Shown here piece after piece: positions 10,392 through 21,700 of a DNA stretch of 64,000 nucleotides. A program made the translations under genes and the position numbers. The notes beneath the pieces were generated by a model. That model ran no database searches. It was not told the origin of the DNA and was given only the letters and a program-made list of their open reading frames with translations. Numbering within the stretch: position 1 is the stretch's first letter; each line of letters begins with the position of its first letter. Source of the DNA: Chrysophaeum taylorii (lineage: Eukaryota; Sar; Pelagophyceae; Pelagomonadales; Pelagomonadaceae); the NCBI GenBank assembly GCA_029834535.1, contig JAQMWT010000346.1:1-64000 (forward strand). Reading direction: 5' to 3'.

Positions 10392-10530
10392 CAGCGGACT
10401 GTCTTAGACGACGACGACGACGACGAGGGCCTGCGCGAACAGCAGCGGACATTCTTCGACGACGAGGAGGAGGAGGAGGGCCCGATGCAAATAGCAGCGG
10501 ACTGTCTTCGACGACGACGACGACGACGAC
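10380..10530 (+). repeat. Three-copy minisatellite spanning the MgtC stop codon
   Basis: Units begin at 10380 (CTGCGCGAATAGCAGCGGAC), 10431 (CTGCGCGAACAGCAGCGGAC) and about 10483 (ATGCAAATAGCAGCGG). The first period is 51 bp, a multiple of three. Each unit ends in a GAC/GAG-rich run. Unit 1 has TAG where unit 2 has CAG. Confidence 0.85.
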
Positions 10531-10928
10531 GACGTTGGGTTTTTGCCCTCCGACTCCGCCCCATTTTTTTTACAAAGAACCGAACGAACAAAGATGCCAG
10601 TCGCCTCTCTCTGACTTGTTGTTATTTGACGCGCTCCCCATGAACAAAACTATAACGAAAGACAAAGCGCGCACTCATCCTCGTTATTATTATATTAGTC
10701 CCCACATACTCGTCTCCTCCTAGTATAATTATCACGCGCCCAGGTGCGGCGGCCTCTCCGTTGCGCGCCCACTTTTTTTTGTTAAGCCGCGCGCACTGAT
10801 GAGGAGATACCGCCGAGATTACCACAGACGACGTCACCGCCGCCACGTGCCGTACGTACGTACAAGTGGGGGTCGGTCAACAAAAAGCCGAACGCGACGA
10901 CGACGACGACGACGACATATAACGCGCG
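10392..10928. other. Intergenic between convergent MgtC and ceramidase genes
   Basis: Holds the rest of the minisatellite, then about 400 bp of mixed sequence with several T runs and a TACG repeat (10854-10863) and a GAC/GTC-type triplet run near 10895-10917. The MgtC frame would stay open to a TGA at 10641 if its TAG were read through. No gene recognised. Confidence 0.55.
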
Positions 10929-13052
10929 CTACGAGCCGGTCGCGACTTGGAAGGTAGAGGAGGTGGCGTTGAAGGCCTCGCGTTTGACGTGCGTGCCGAT
11001 GCGGCGTGTGCGCGCGTCGCCGTAGTAGACGAGGCGGTAGGTGCCCGCGGGCGCGGTCGCGGGGATATCGAAGCGGACGCGAACCTCGCGGTAGTCGCCC
11101 TTTTTGGCGGCGTCGATTCGGGTCTCGGGATCCGCGTCGACGTAAAGAACGGTCCAACCGGAGACATTGAGGTAGTGGACCTCGAGGTAGGTGGCCCCGG
11201 TCTTGAGGTCGTTGTTGAGGTCGGCGCCGACGAAGGTCGCTGCGACCACGTCGCCGGGAACGAGGGCGGAGGCGTCGTTCCACGACTCGAAGAGAACGTC
11301 GCCAAAGTCGTAGCCCGAGGGGGGGGACTCGATCGAGAGCATCTCGAGACGCTTCCAGAAGCGTTCGTCGAGGTCGGCGGAGAAGTCTTCGGGTGTAGGC
11401 CCGGCGGGTGTTTCCTCTCCGGACAATATCGCGTCGGCGAGCTTGGCATACTCCTGGAGGTAGGCGTCGAGCTGGTAGGGACCGTAGATCGTCGAGCCGC
11501 CCTCGTAACGCTGGGCTTGGTACTCTTCGTAGGTAGTGGTGTAGTCGGCGTACTCGTTCGATAAACCCGCGATGACGACGGTGACGTTGGCGAATTTGGC
11601 GGCAAGCATGGCCTTGAGGCGGCGGCCGGCCATGGTCGTCATTTCCGTCGGGACGGCGGCGATAACGAGGCTGCCGATCTTGAGGAGCTGCATCGGCAGA
11701 ATCGAGGGCGACCAGGGGTTCGGCACAGAAATATTTCCCGTCGGCAACAGGATCGTCTTGGGGTGCTGGCATTCGACGGCCTCGGGGGTCGTCTCGTGGA
11801 GAAAATTCGTGACGATCGGCCAGAGGGGGTTGGACGACGTCGAGTTTTGAGCAAAGTCAAAGGCGCCCGGGCCGTCGACCGTGCCCGCGGCGAAGGCATC
11901 ACCGAGGGCCGCGTCGCAGAGCGTTCCCTTGTACGCCCCCGTGTCCCAGGCGTACACCTCGAGCCGCGGCATTTTCACGAACGAGTGCCGATATTCGACG
12001 CGAGCGGCCGAAAGATCGACCCACGACGCGTCTTCCAATTCAAGAAACTGCTGCTCGGCCAGCTTTGCGGCGAGCGCGGCCTGGCGCTCGCCGATGATCG
12101 CCGTCGACGCAAACATGTCCTTTCCCGGACCCACCGAGCTGCAGGGCTCGTTGCGCTGGATTTCGCCGCGAATCGGAGCGTCGACGGGACACGTCGACGT
12201 CGCAAAGTCGCACGGCTCGCCCGTGTTCTGGCAAAAGGCGCCAAGGATGTTGGGGGAGACGTCCCCCAGGTTCGCCGACCCAAAGGCCGCGACGCTCCCG
12301 GGCCACTTCCGTTCCATCAGCACCGACGCGTAGCCCTTGTTGTCGGACGAGACGAACGTGTTCGTGTTATTCATCGACGTCCCGTGCACGGCGAACCACG
12401 TCGCGATGCCGCGCAGCGTCTCGTTGTTGCTGATTCCCAAGAACGTAAAATCGTTGTCGGTGTCGCCGTCGTACGCCGCGCGCTCCTCCTCGGGATTGTT
12501 CAGGTACGCCGAGGGACTCCGGCTGATGGACGCGTTTTCGAGCGTCGTTTGCGTCGCCATCACCCTTAGCCCCGCGCCCGCCGCGATCTGCGCCTCGACG
12601 TCCTCGTGCGCCAGCGCGAGGGCGGCCGCGATCCCACCAGCCATCGCATCGATCGTCTGGGGCACCCACCCGGACCCCGCGAGCTGGAAAATCTCGTGTT
12701 GCAAAAACCCGGAAGGACCGCTGTGCGAGTGCGTTCCGCTGATGGCCACGTTCGTCTCGTTGTAAACCTCGCTCATGTTCAGCGCCTCTAAAGCACGCTT
12801 CTTCAGCACGTACCCCACCATCCCCGAGTCCAAACTCACGTACGCTGCACGACCCCCGCTATCGTCGACGAACACGAAAGCGCGCGCGTACATTCGCATT
12901 TGCAATCCTGTACCGATCTGCGACGACTTGGCCATGCCCATGAAAATGTAGTCGCTCGGAGGACCCGTCGCGTCCGCCTTCCCGACCCCCACGTACAACG
13001 CCGACCCCGTCCCCACCACGCTCGCCACCCACAGCCAATAATGCTGCTGCAT
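10929..13052 (-). CDS. Neutral ceramidase, secreted or membrane-anchored
   Basis: I start at the ATG at 13052, giving 707 residues with an N-terminal hydrophobic signal (QQHYWLWVASVVGTGSALYV). The frame continues upstream, but that part is the neighbouring zinc-finger gene. Right after the signal comes the family start GVGKADATGP. Zinc-site histidines lie in THSHSGPSGF (107-116) and WFAVHGTSMNN (219-229). The catalytic serine lies in GDVSPNILG (263-271, Ser266), as in bacterial and animal neutral ceramidases. The C-terminal 150 residues form the Ig-like domain of the family. The enzyme hydrolyses ceramide to sphingosine and fatty acid in the secretory pathway, at the cell surface or in lysosomes. 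Algal sphingolipid turnover is the expected pathway. Length is normal. Confidence 0.95.
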   Translation of the reverse strand: MQQHYWLWVASVVGTGSALYVGVGKADATGPPSDYIFMGMAKSSQIGTGLQMRMYARAFVFVDDSGGRAAYVSLDSGMVGYVLKKRALEALNMSEVYNETNVAISGTHSHSGPSGFLQHEIFQLAGSGWVPQTIDAMAGGIAAALALAHEDVEAQIAAGAGLRVMATQTTLENASISRSPSAYLNNPEEERAAYDGDTDNDFTFLGISNNETLRGIATWFAVHGTSMNNTNTFVSSDNKGYASVLMERKWPGSVAAFGSANLGDVSPNILGAFCQNTGEPCDFATSTCPVDAPIRGEIQRNEPCSSVGPGKDMFASTAIIGERQAALAAKLAEQQFLELEDASWVDLSAARVEYRHSFVKMPRLEVYAWDTGAYKGTLCDAALGDAFAAGTVDGPGAFDFAQNSTSSNPLWPIVTNFLHETTPEAVECQHPKTILLPTGNISVPNPWSPSILPMQLLKIGSLVIAAVPTEMTTMAGRRLKAMLAAKFANVTVVIAGLSNEYADYTTTYEEYQAQRYEGGSTIYGPYQLDAYLQEYAKLADAILSGEETPAGPTPEDFSADLDERFWKRLEMLSIESPPSGYDFGDVLFESWNDASALVPGDVVAATFVGADLNNDLKTGATYLEVHYLNVSGWTVLYVDADPETRIDAAKKGDYREVRVRFDIPATAPAGTYRLVYYGDARTRRIGTHVKREAFNATSSTFQVATGS

Positions 13053-13147
13053 CCTTTCTTCTTGCTTGACACCCAGCCAATCGAATGAAATCAACGACGA
13101 AATTAGGGACAACAGGTGGTATCTACTGCTACTTGGAAGGAAGGAGA

Positions 13148-13497
13148 CTAGCGCTCGCGCGAGCGGGACCGGTCGCGCGGGGGGGCGGCTGCCTGCGTCT
13201 TGAGCCGCTCGAGCGCTGCCTTGCGCCGAGCCGCCTTGTCGACCTTGGACGATTTCTTGCGGCCGAATTCGTCGAAGCTGCAGGGAGTTGGGATTGTGTC
13301 GTTTCGTTTCGTTTCGTTTCGTTGTGGGGGATAAGCAAGAAAAGAAAACGCACCCATCGTCCTCCTCGTTCACCTATGCCAATGGGTCTCCGCAACAACA
13401 TCAACACGACGCACCGGTCGCTTGACGTAGTCGTCCTGCGACTGGCGCTCGTTGAAGCCGCCGCCGCGGCCCTCGCGGCACCTGGCGCTCGCCAAGA

Positions 13498-13530
<33 letters not shown>

Positions 13531-14042
13531 TATCGGGAACTACGCACTGGCCTGAGGCCTCGGGCTTCTTGATGCCGCATTGGTTGCAATGGGTCCTCTT
13601 GGACCAGTTCACGTTGCCGCAGCTCGGACAGTCCCAGTCGCCCTCCGAGCGTAGCCGGTTCGAGACCTACCACAACTGCTCGTCGAGCGACGCTACACTT
13701 CTTCGCTTTTATTACCTTTCTCGGGCGCTCGTCGGGGCGTCGCGGCTGGACCCCTGCCACAGCGTCGGCAACATCCGCGTTAAAATCATGGATGGAGCGT
13801 CGGTCTACCCATCCGGGCGGGCCGTAGCGTCCCGCATCGATTGCCTGCGAAAACAAATAATTATCGCTTTTTGCAGCAACCCACGCACACTCGTCGCGCC
13901 GAGCAAAATTGACATTCGGGCAATTCGGGCACTGCCAGTCGCTGACATGGCGCGACGCCGGGCGCCCGCGGCCCTGCTGCTCGGACCACTCTCTTCGGTG
14001 GTGGACCCTCGCCGGCGGGGCGCTCGCGTCGCCTCCTGACAT
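13148..14042 (-). CDS. ZRANB2: ZRANB2-like RanBP2 zinc-finger splicing factor, seven exons
   Basis: Joining minus-strand exons 13889-14042, 13809-13844, 13716-13753, 13548-13666, 13415-13481, 13354-13373 and 13148-13277 gives an uninterrupted 187-residue protein. All six introns are GT-AG and 41-76 bp. Two RanBP2-type zinc fingers appear: DWQCPNCPNVNFARRDECNR followed by CG, and DWDCPSCGNVNWSKRTHCNQ followed by CG. Next come GGGFNER and DEFGRKK, which occur in this order in human ZRANB2/ZNF265, and the protein ends in an RS motif (DRSRSRER). ZRANB2 binds GGU in single-stranded RNA and influences 5' splice-site choice in the nucleus. Finger 1 is completed only when intron 1 is removed, strong support for the model. 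The start at 14042 (MSGGD) is the first ATG before finger 1, but an additional 5' exon is possible. Confidence 0.88.
13499..13533. repeat. (CAT)n microsatellite inside a ZRANB2 intron
   Basis: About eleven CAT units (ATG on the gene strand) fill the middle of the 66-bp intron 13482-13547. If left unspliced they read in frame as a poly-Asp run, which is why an intron-retaining frame looks plausible but is wrong. Confidence 0.85.
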
Positions 14043-14212
14043 ACCAAACTCTCCTTCCTCGTCGAGGTCCTCCTCGTACCTATATAAATCGCATTGTTGC
14101 TCAGGTCGGGCGTCTCGCGCGACCGGGCGATCCAATCGGATGTCGGATCGCGCAGGTTTTTGCTGCCGGACGACGACATCGTTCCCTGCTCAACGGACTC
14201 GCCAACGGGTCG

Positions 14213-15433
14213 ATGCTTTTGTTTTGGGTCGTCGCGGCTTGGGCTCAGCGGCCGGGATACCGCCACGGGAAGTTCGTCTCGGGGTCCGAGGCGCCCGACG
14301 AGGTCCGCGCGCAATGGGCGGAGCGGCCGCCCATGTTCGGCGGTGCCCCCGCGGCGAACAAACGACCGGTATTGCCCTTGACCAACACGACGGCGCCGTA
14401 TCGCACCCCGGCGCCCCTCGGCCCCCCGTTGTGGGAGTCGCCGACTCACGACCCCAGGGCGAACGTGATCATGGGTCTCGCGCTCAACTACCGAGAGGAT
14501 GCGCATCGGCACTTTGTGGGGTCGGCGCGACGGGCGGGATATCGCGGAGATATCGTCGTCGTCTCGGAGCCCCTCCGCAAAATGCAGCCCTCGAGCGCTG
14601 CCTACCTCCGGCGCATGGGCGTCGTCGCCTACGCCGTCGAGCCCGACTGCAGCGCGTCGCGCGGCGGCTCGATCAAGCACAAGACGTGCGCGTGGCGCGA
14701 CGGCCAGCCCTCGCTCCCGTTGGCCATCATCCGCCACGCTCTCTACCTCTCGATCGCGTCGCTCTACTCGCCGACCTCTAACTTCTACGTCGCCGACTAC
14801 CGCGACACATTCTTCCAGCGCGACCCTTTTGTCGCGCTCGGCAGGCACCTCCGAGGCCTCGACCTTCTCCTCGTCGCCGAGCACTGGCCCTTTAAGCAAG
14901 TCGGCAACTGCCCGTTCAACGGCGGATGGGTCAGAAACTGCTGGGGTAAAAAGGCCTGGGACACCCTCCGCTCCCAGGTCGTCTTGTGTTCTGGCTCGTA
15001 CATGGGCGCCCAGCCCGCGATCCTCAACTTGGAGAGACAGCTGCTCGCCGAGGTCGACGAGAATCGTTGCCACGAGCGAGGGGTCCCGTCGGACCAGGGC
15101 TACCTCAACTACCTCTACTACGCCGGCCGCTTGCCGCCCGAGACCTTTGTCGAGGACCGCGGCTCGGGCGTCGTCAACACCATCGGCAGCTTGGACGGCA
15201 GCAGGCCCCGCGCGGCCGGCTACCTCCCGCCGACCCACGTTAACATAGCGCAGTATTGGAGGATCCGCTCCCGAGATGGCTACGTTCTCCAGGACGACAT
15301 GCTCACGCCCTCGGCTGCTGTCCACCAATACGACCGCTTTCACCTCGAGTTCCGCGACTTTGTCAAGCGCCTCGGCCTGTGCGACGCCCCGGACTGTTAC
15401 GATTACTCTCCTCCTCCCCATCCTTCTTCCTAA
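14213..15433 (+). CDS. Secreted glycosyltransferase-like protein
   Basis: A 406-residue protein with a short signal peptide (MLLFWVVAAWA). The core (residues about 80-390) looks like a nucleotide-diphospho-sugar transferase fold: IVVVSEPL and LYLSIASLY strands and helices, then ADYRDTFFQRDPF (about 193-205). An aspartate-rich motif followed by FQRDPF is typical of algal and plant glycosyltransferase-like proteins where the sugar donor and metal bind. It also has NGGWVRNCWG and SDQGYLNYLYY, the latter resembling the acceptor-side DQ-loop of such enzymes. Likely Golgi or secretory-pathway lumen; substrate unknown. It faces the ZRANB2 gene head to head, with 170 bp between the starts. Family assignment is by motif order only. 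Confidence 0.68.
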   Translation: MLLFWVVAAWAQRPGYRHGKFVSGSEAPDEVRAQWAERPPMFGGAPAANKRPVLPLTNTTAPYRTPAPLGPPLWESPTHDPRANVIMGLALNYREDAHRHFVGSARRAGYRGDIVVVSEPLRKMQPSSAAYLRRMGVVAYAVEPDCSASRGGSIKHKTCAWRDGQPSLPLAIIRHALYLSIASLYSPTSNFYVADYRDTFFQRDPFVALGRHLRGLDLLLVAEHWPFKQVGNCPFNGGWVRNCWGKKAWDTLRSQVVLCSGSYMGAQPAILNLERQLLAEVDENRCHERGVPSDQGYLNYLYYAGRLPPETFVEDRGSGVVNTIGSLDGSRPRAAGYLPPTHVNIAQYWRIRSRDGYVLQDDMLTPSAAVHQYDRFHLEFRDFVKRLGLCDAPDCYDYSPPPHPSS

Positions 15434-15604
15434 TCCTCCTCCTCCTCGCGACGACAACGCCCCTTTATTCTCGTCGACCTATCTAAATCAAGAGGCGCGA
15501 GACTATGAATGAAGGGGGTCGACAAACGAAACTCTCCTCTTCCTCGGTGCGTACAGTAGGGCATGTCCATCATTACGTGCCCGTGCCTGTCGTCCTGGCC
15601 AACC

Positions 15605-15642
15605 GACTGACTGACTGACTGACTGACTACCTACCTACCTAC
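15605..15642 (+). repeat. (GACT)n and (ACCT)n simple repeats
   Basis: Six GACT units followed by about three ACCT units lie between the convergent ends of the glycosyltransferase-like and giant PhoD-like genes. The 283-bp gap holds nothing else that I recognise. Confidence 0.85.
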
Positions 15643-15716
15643 TCACGTGTTCCGATTCAAAAAAAAGTACTTACTTACTGCCTTCGGGCTTGCTCGTCGT
15701 CGTCATGTTGAACTCC

Positions 15717-18700
15717 TCAAGACGCCGCGGCGGCACGGCGCTTTTTGTACTTGTCGAGGCGCTTCTTCGCCGCCTCCTTTCTAGCATGCTTGACTTTCTG
15801 TTTCCGCATCTTTGCTTCCTCTTCCTCGGTCAGAGGCCGGTCCGCGAAGCCATTGGAATCTGGCACGGGAGGGTCGCGCGCTCGACGCCGCCCCTCCTTT
15901 CGAACCAAAATGAGTCGATGCCGCTTCGCCGCCGGATCCTCGTCTTGTTGCGCGGCTTTCTTTGCGGTACGGCGCCTCATTTCGTCCATGTGCCTCTCGT
16001 ACTCCTCTCGGTCGTTCTCCGCGAGAATATTCATCTTCGTTTGGAAGTCCTGCTCGTCGTCGACGACGTCGCGCTCCGATTCGTCCTCCTCCGACGTCGT
16101 GAGCGTTGGCGGAAACGCGCGAGCCACCTTTTCTCGTTTGGCGGCGTGCGTAAGCACGGCCAGCCGCAGTGCGGCGGCGAGCGAAAAGCAGCGCGACACG
16201 AAGTCGTGCCAAATCTCAAAGGTCATCGGCGGTTCTTTCTCCGCACTAGCACGCGCCACGACTGCACGACCAACAAAGACGTCGTCGAGACGCGCTAGCG
16301 TCGCCCGATGCGCAAACGGTAGGCTGCGGTAGAGCTCCACAAGAACAATTCGCAGCTTGTGTGTGAAGACTGGTCCCGCGATTTCCGTGAGGTGTTCCCG
16401 CAGCTCGGGCGCCTTACGAAACTCGTTCATGGTCGACGATTTGTACGCGTGCTTCACGACCGACGCGAATCTGGCATCTCCGGGTCCGTGTCCGCCGCCG
16501 CCCACGTAAAGACGCATGGCCTCGATTGCAGGGTCCTGGTTGAGTGCATACCAGACGCTCTCGTGAACAAAGCCGGGGTCGACGGCGACGTCGAGGTTCG
16601 CGATCTCTTGCCACTCAGCAGGCAATCGCCAGGTGTTCGGCCTCGCCGTTTCCCTGCCGCGAGCTACGGTCAACGGCGGGTTAATCGCCACAATCGGCGG
16701 CGACGCTTCGCACGAACCCATAATTGTGTGCTTCCCGGCGTCATCGACGAGCCGTTCGGCCGTGAGCTCGAGGACAGCAACGTGCCTCATGGACCGCGGC
16801 TCGTGTGTGAACGCCACCTTTCCAACCTTTCCAGATAGCTCGCTTGCTCTCGTTTCGCGCGGCCGATCGGTGATGGGCCCGATCACCAACTGCTCCAGGG
16901 GCGGTTTTCGCAAGTCGATCGAAAGATTCGTGCGTAGGCCTGCCCCCCAGCCGAGCTGGCCACCGCCGACTCCACAAATGACCTTCACATCGCGCCCGCT
17001 TCGAGCCGAACGCCATTTCAGGAGCTTCTCCGCAATCCACGTCTGATCGTTCTCCCGGAACTCCCATCGCACTTGGTTGGCTACAGCATCCTCGAGAGGC
17101 TTGAACAAGGCGCACTCGATCACAAGGATCATAACGGCGATCGCATGTTGCGATAGTGCGGCGCTTAAGCTCTCGCGCTGCACCTCGGACATAAGGCGAA
17201 CTTCACATCGTTGCCCACTCATTTGCGCGCAAGCAGGATCATCGGCGCCATCGCCGAGATCGAGCACAAAGACGCCGATCGAGCCTCCGTGCAGCATCAC
17301 CAGTCCGCCTTCCGAAGCGCGTCCCTTCCCACGCGTCGACCAGCCCTTGTGATCCCACAGCTGCCTTTCGTACTCGAATGATACCTTCTGGCTGAGCCGA
17401 ATCACTCGAAGCACGGTATTGTGCCACTTTGCATCGTCTTGCTTGGCCAACGTCGCCGGCCTCGAGCCGGCACCAGCCAGAAGCGTCCTCGTACAGCCGG
17501 TCATGAGGTTGGGTGCCCCGGCGAGACACGCACGCATCGAAGGCACAGACCAAGCTGATCGATATTCGTCGCGGAACCGCTCAAGCACGCGCTCTTCTGC
17601 GGCGTTGGAAAGAGCTGCACTGTCGTCGTCTGATTCCTGCTGCTGTGTCTGACGATCAAGGTAGAGGGAAAATGCGGCTTCGTGAACAGCGGTCACGAAC
17701 GAGCTACGTGCACCGACGTGCAAATTGAGGTCGATTCCATGCCAGGGTTCCGAGAGCCGGCTCGCGGTGTCCTCGAGAACGTCAGATCCAGAGAGCGTCC
17801 GCTCGGTCGGCTTGTGCCCGCTGATGACACACACGTTAAAATCGACGTCCTCTGGTGTGTGGAAAAAGAAGGCTAACTGTCGATAGTGCTCCACCTCGGA
17901 CGTGAACAACTCACGGTCGTTTGGGTCGTCGTCAGTAATAGTCAACGTGGAATCATTCGTGGCGACGTCCGACAATTTCTCGCTGACCAAGTCTCTTCCA
18001 TTGACAACGATACGAATGAGGTAACGACGTCCGAGCCGTAGGAAAGGCACTTGAATCGTCCGAGGTCGATGCGCGGGGACCATACCAGCACCAGAGAACG
18101 TTTCAGCAGTCAAAACATCCTGGCAGACACAGGTCACAAGAGTGGCGTCGTCGATTTCGAGCAGGAATGTGGCGGTCGCTCTCGTCACCCCATCCACATG
18201 AGTCATCACGAAGGGCCCCAATACAGGGCCAACCACAAGGGCCGCCTCACGACCTCCGACGCCGGGGGGAGCAAGCGGGCTCAAATTCGTCGTGATTCGC
18301 GACCGTGTCACATCGGCGAGAACCGTAGCGATAGCGAACGTGCCCGCAAGGCTTCCTTCTCCCGGCGGATGTGGTCGCGACGCAAACTGGAGGCGCTTCG
18401 ATCCGCTTGCGGAAGCGACGGACCCCGAGATCGAGTATTCGAAGTCATAGCGACCAATGAGCGTTCCGCGAAGCGGAGAGAATCTCACATCTTCTTCGGG
18501 GAGCGCGCCGATGCATATCTGCTCAAAGTGACATTTTTGCCGCCTATCGTAGATGACTGCCTTGAAACTGTAGCGACTCCCGCCGCACAGTAACGTGGCT
18601 GCTTTTGATTGACTCTCGCAAGAGGGGTATCCAAGCCACTCGCAAATCGAATCGATGAAGCGGAGAGCGTCCGGGTCTTCGTAGAAGTTCACCATCGTCT

Positions 18701-21700
18701 CCTCGCCCTTTGACTCTGCGACTCCGTCGTCCTCTGTTGACTCTGCGATTCCGACATCCACAGTGGACCCAGACCGCGGCCACATCGAAGGTTCAGGGAG
18801 GATGGGACGGTCGCAGCAAATTACAAGAATGTTTATGTCTGGGACGCGCTGCGCGTGCTCCAGGAGGGCCCACTGTGCTGTCCGAAACGGTCGCTGCGAC
18901 GAGGGGTCCAAAGTTTCGGGCAAGACACCCGGTGGCGGCGGAGAATCGAAAACGAGGACGCCAATACTCCCGTAACAACGAAATGTCGACCTTGTCGGCC
19001 TTGTTGCGGCACGGGTTGGCGAAAATATTTGCGTGTCTTCCGTCGCTTCTTTCTCCAAGGATGTGAGCTTAGACGTATCGGCCGAGACCGCTGCGAGCAC
19101 GGAGGCTTCATCCGCATACGCGTATTTTCCAAGGTCATGTTGTGATTTGGATGATCCCAGGAGCAAAGCTCCTTGATACTGCGCTGCAGCGACGGACGCA
19201 TTCGCGTTAAAGGATAGGGACTTCTCATCTTTTTTGAACTGGCGACGCGAGGTCGCTGCTTTGATAGCCGCAAAGGTGACCATAGCAGGCGACGCAGCAC
19301 AGAGCTGGGGAATGCAGCGGGCGATCTCCCTCACGTAAGGCGCACCCCACGCTACACGAAACTCGTCACGGAAATGGTCCGCCGCTTCCTCATCGAGGGC
19401 GCGGGAGACCACGACGTCTGATTGTTTGTGCGGCAGAACTTCTTCTGAGGTGTCTAGGTATGCCTCTCGCCAGGGACCGGCGAAATGGACAACGAGCGAC
19501 AACGGCAAGTTGGGCATGCGGCCATGTGCAACCACGGCAGGCCAAGGGTACGCAGCGCAAAGCTCGGACTTTGCTACATCGAGAGCGGCAGCGCACGTCG
19601 ATGGTGTCCGCCGCATTGCGGCGTCGCAGGCAACTTGGGCAAAGAAGTTCGAGGAAGCTCCGACTTCGTTCAGCCATCCTGGATCAAGCAGCGCGCCGCG
19701 CACTGCCGCTATGCGAAAAATTGCCGGTCGCAGAGCGAGGGTCCTGAAGTGGCCTTCTTGCCGTCCCTCATGCGTCGTTCCCCAGAGCCCACTCAGATCC
19801 ACGGCGTCCTTGATAATCTCGTCCCGCTGATTCCCCGTGATGAGCGACTCGGGAATGTCGTTTGCGTCGCGCGGCTCGTCGACCGTAACGGCGTATTCGT
19901 ACAGGGCATCCGGCAACAGTTCGTCGACGTATAAGGTGACCGGCGTATTCGCCGGTGCGCAACGAATGAGCTGACGGTCGTCTTCAGTACGACCGAAAGC
20001 TACCCGGCGTACGTCCAGAACCACTATCGAAGGAGCCGACACCTCGACAAGAATGATGGCGGAATGGGGCGTCACCTCACCCACGACAGGACCAAGAGAC
20101 AGACGCCCATAACTATTTTTTCGCGCTTTGCTCGACGGCACGAGCTCGCTGCGCACCACGGGGTATCTTGGATGTGCTATGCACCTGAGGACTGCGTATT
20201 CGTGGTCGTGTTCCTTTTTCTGTGCGCCTCCATCAGGTTGCGCGTCCATATCGCGACAAAATATGGCCGCAGAAGGTAGTTTGCGGTGGGGGATGACGGT
20301 TTCTGGGAAGTTGTCCTCTTCGTCGTGGTTTGCGTGCGTAGTCGCGACGTGCAGCCCGTTGAGCCGTGCTTCGTCTGGGTTGACGGCCGACTCACTACTC
20401 ACAACACGAAACACGCGCGTGACACCTTTCGGCGCTTGAGAACACCAGGCGTTCAAGATCCGAATCAGAGCCTGCTCGGCGGAAGCCTCGCGCCGGTAGA
20501 TTGGGCAAAATAATTCGCTGACACAAGTTGATGCCGGCAATAACTTCGGCTGGAACAATGGAAGATCGGTGACCACAAGCAACGTGGTCAAACGGCTTTT
20601 GGCCGAATCGAGTTCGAGCACCTTCGACAACCACGCTTCTGTCTCGGAGGGCAGGATTTCAGTCCGCGCCGCCATTGTCGCAAGTTTTACGAACAAAAGA
20701 CCAATTGAGCCCCAGCGCTGGATATGCAGACCGTCGCTATCGCGTCTCGTGAAGTCCAAAATGCCTCTCTCGTCCATTGTCCTCCTCTCGGCACGAATGA
20801 AAGCGTCAAGATACTGCTCATCGTCTTGAGCAACGTGTTGGTCTTTTCCCAAAATGGCAGTCACGTATTCATTCAACACGTCAGCGCAAATGGCCGCAGC
20901 TTCATAGGTCTTGTTAGCGTCGACGCTAAACTGCAAGTCCATCACCACAGCATCCCCCAGTGAGCCGAGTAGTAAGTGCGAGCCATTGGCAAGAGCTGTT
21001 CTCGCAGTCGCCCGTCCCCAAGTCTCGCGAATCGCGCCGCGGACTAAATTGTACGCGGCTCGACGCGCGGTCAGTTTCTCATCGCCAGTTTGCCCTTCGT
21101 CGACAACCGCGAGGGCACGTCTAACATCGCCGATCACTTCCGGGCTGAAAGGCGCGCCAATGTGCACCACAACCTCGACATCAGGTCTGGACGAGTGCAA
21201 GTTACGGCTGGTCGCGGCCGTCGCACCGGACTCGGTCAGCGCTGGGTACATCCAGCAAGGAAGCTCGTGCTTTTCGTCTTTGCTAGATGTCTCGGTCGCC
21301 GCCTGTCCCGCAAACTCCCAGAAGGCATCGATCCTCTTATTATAGAGTCGAGCCGAGAAAGAGAGTTCTTTCTCGAGAGACGATGCCGATTTGCGGAGCT
21401 GGGGTAGTTGATCCAGGAATGACTGCAATTTTGCGCTTTGGGCCGCAAGTTCGGCCTCAATCGCATCGATTAGCTCTTTTGGGTGTGTTTCATTCTGCTG
21501 CATGATCAAGCTTTTGGGCGCTACGTCGTCCTCGTCGTGCTCGGACTCAACATCGAAGAGAGCGTTCACGTGGCTCTGCGAGTCACCTGTGAGTGCCTCT
21601 ATCTGGGGTGCATGCGCGATATTAGAATTGAGCGCAGCTTTGCGCTTACGAAGCAAATTGATGCATTTATCCGTTTGAGTCACCAGCCGTTCCACGCGAG

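Noticed and set aside
13053-13373. N-terminal extension of the ceramidase frame
   Set aside because: It overlaps exons and introns of the ZRANB2-like gene; the signal peptide starts at the ATG at 13052.
13650-13675. tRNA-like GGTTCGAGACC sequence
   Set aside because: It lies in a ZRANB2 exon and no cloverleaf arms surround it; no tRNA found in the window by eye.
13530-13700. C-terminal part of the unspliced 201-codon frame at the ZRANB2 locus
   Set aside because: It reads through introns; only the spliced model completes the second zinc finger.
13805-15457. Minus-strand 550-codon frame
   Set aside because: Antisense to the glycosyltransferase-like gene and through ZRANB2 introns; no family.
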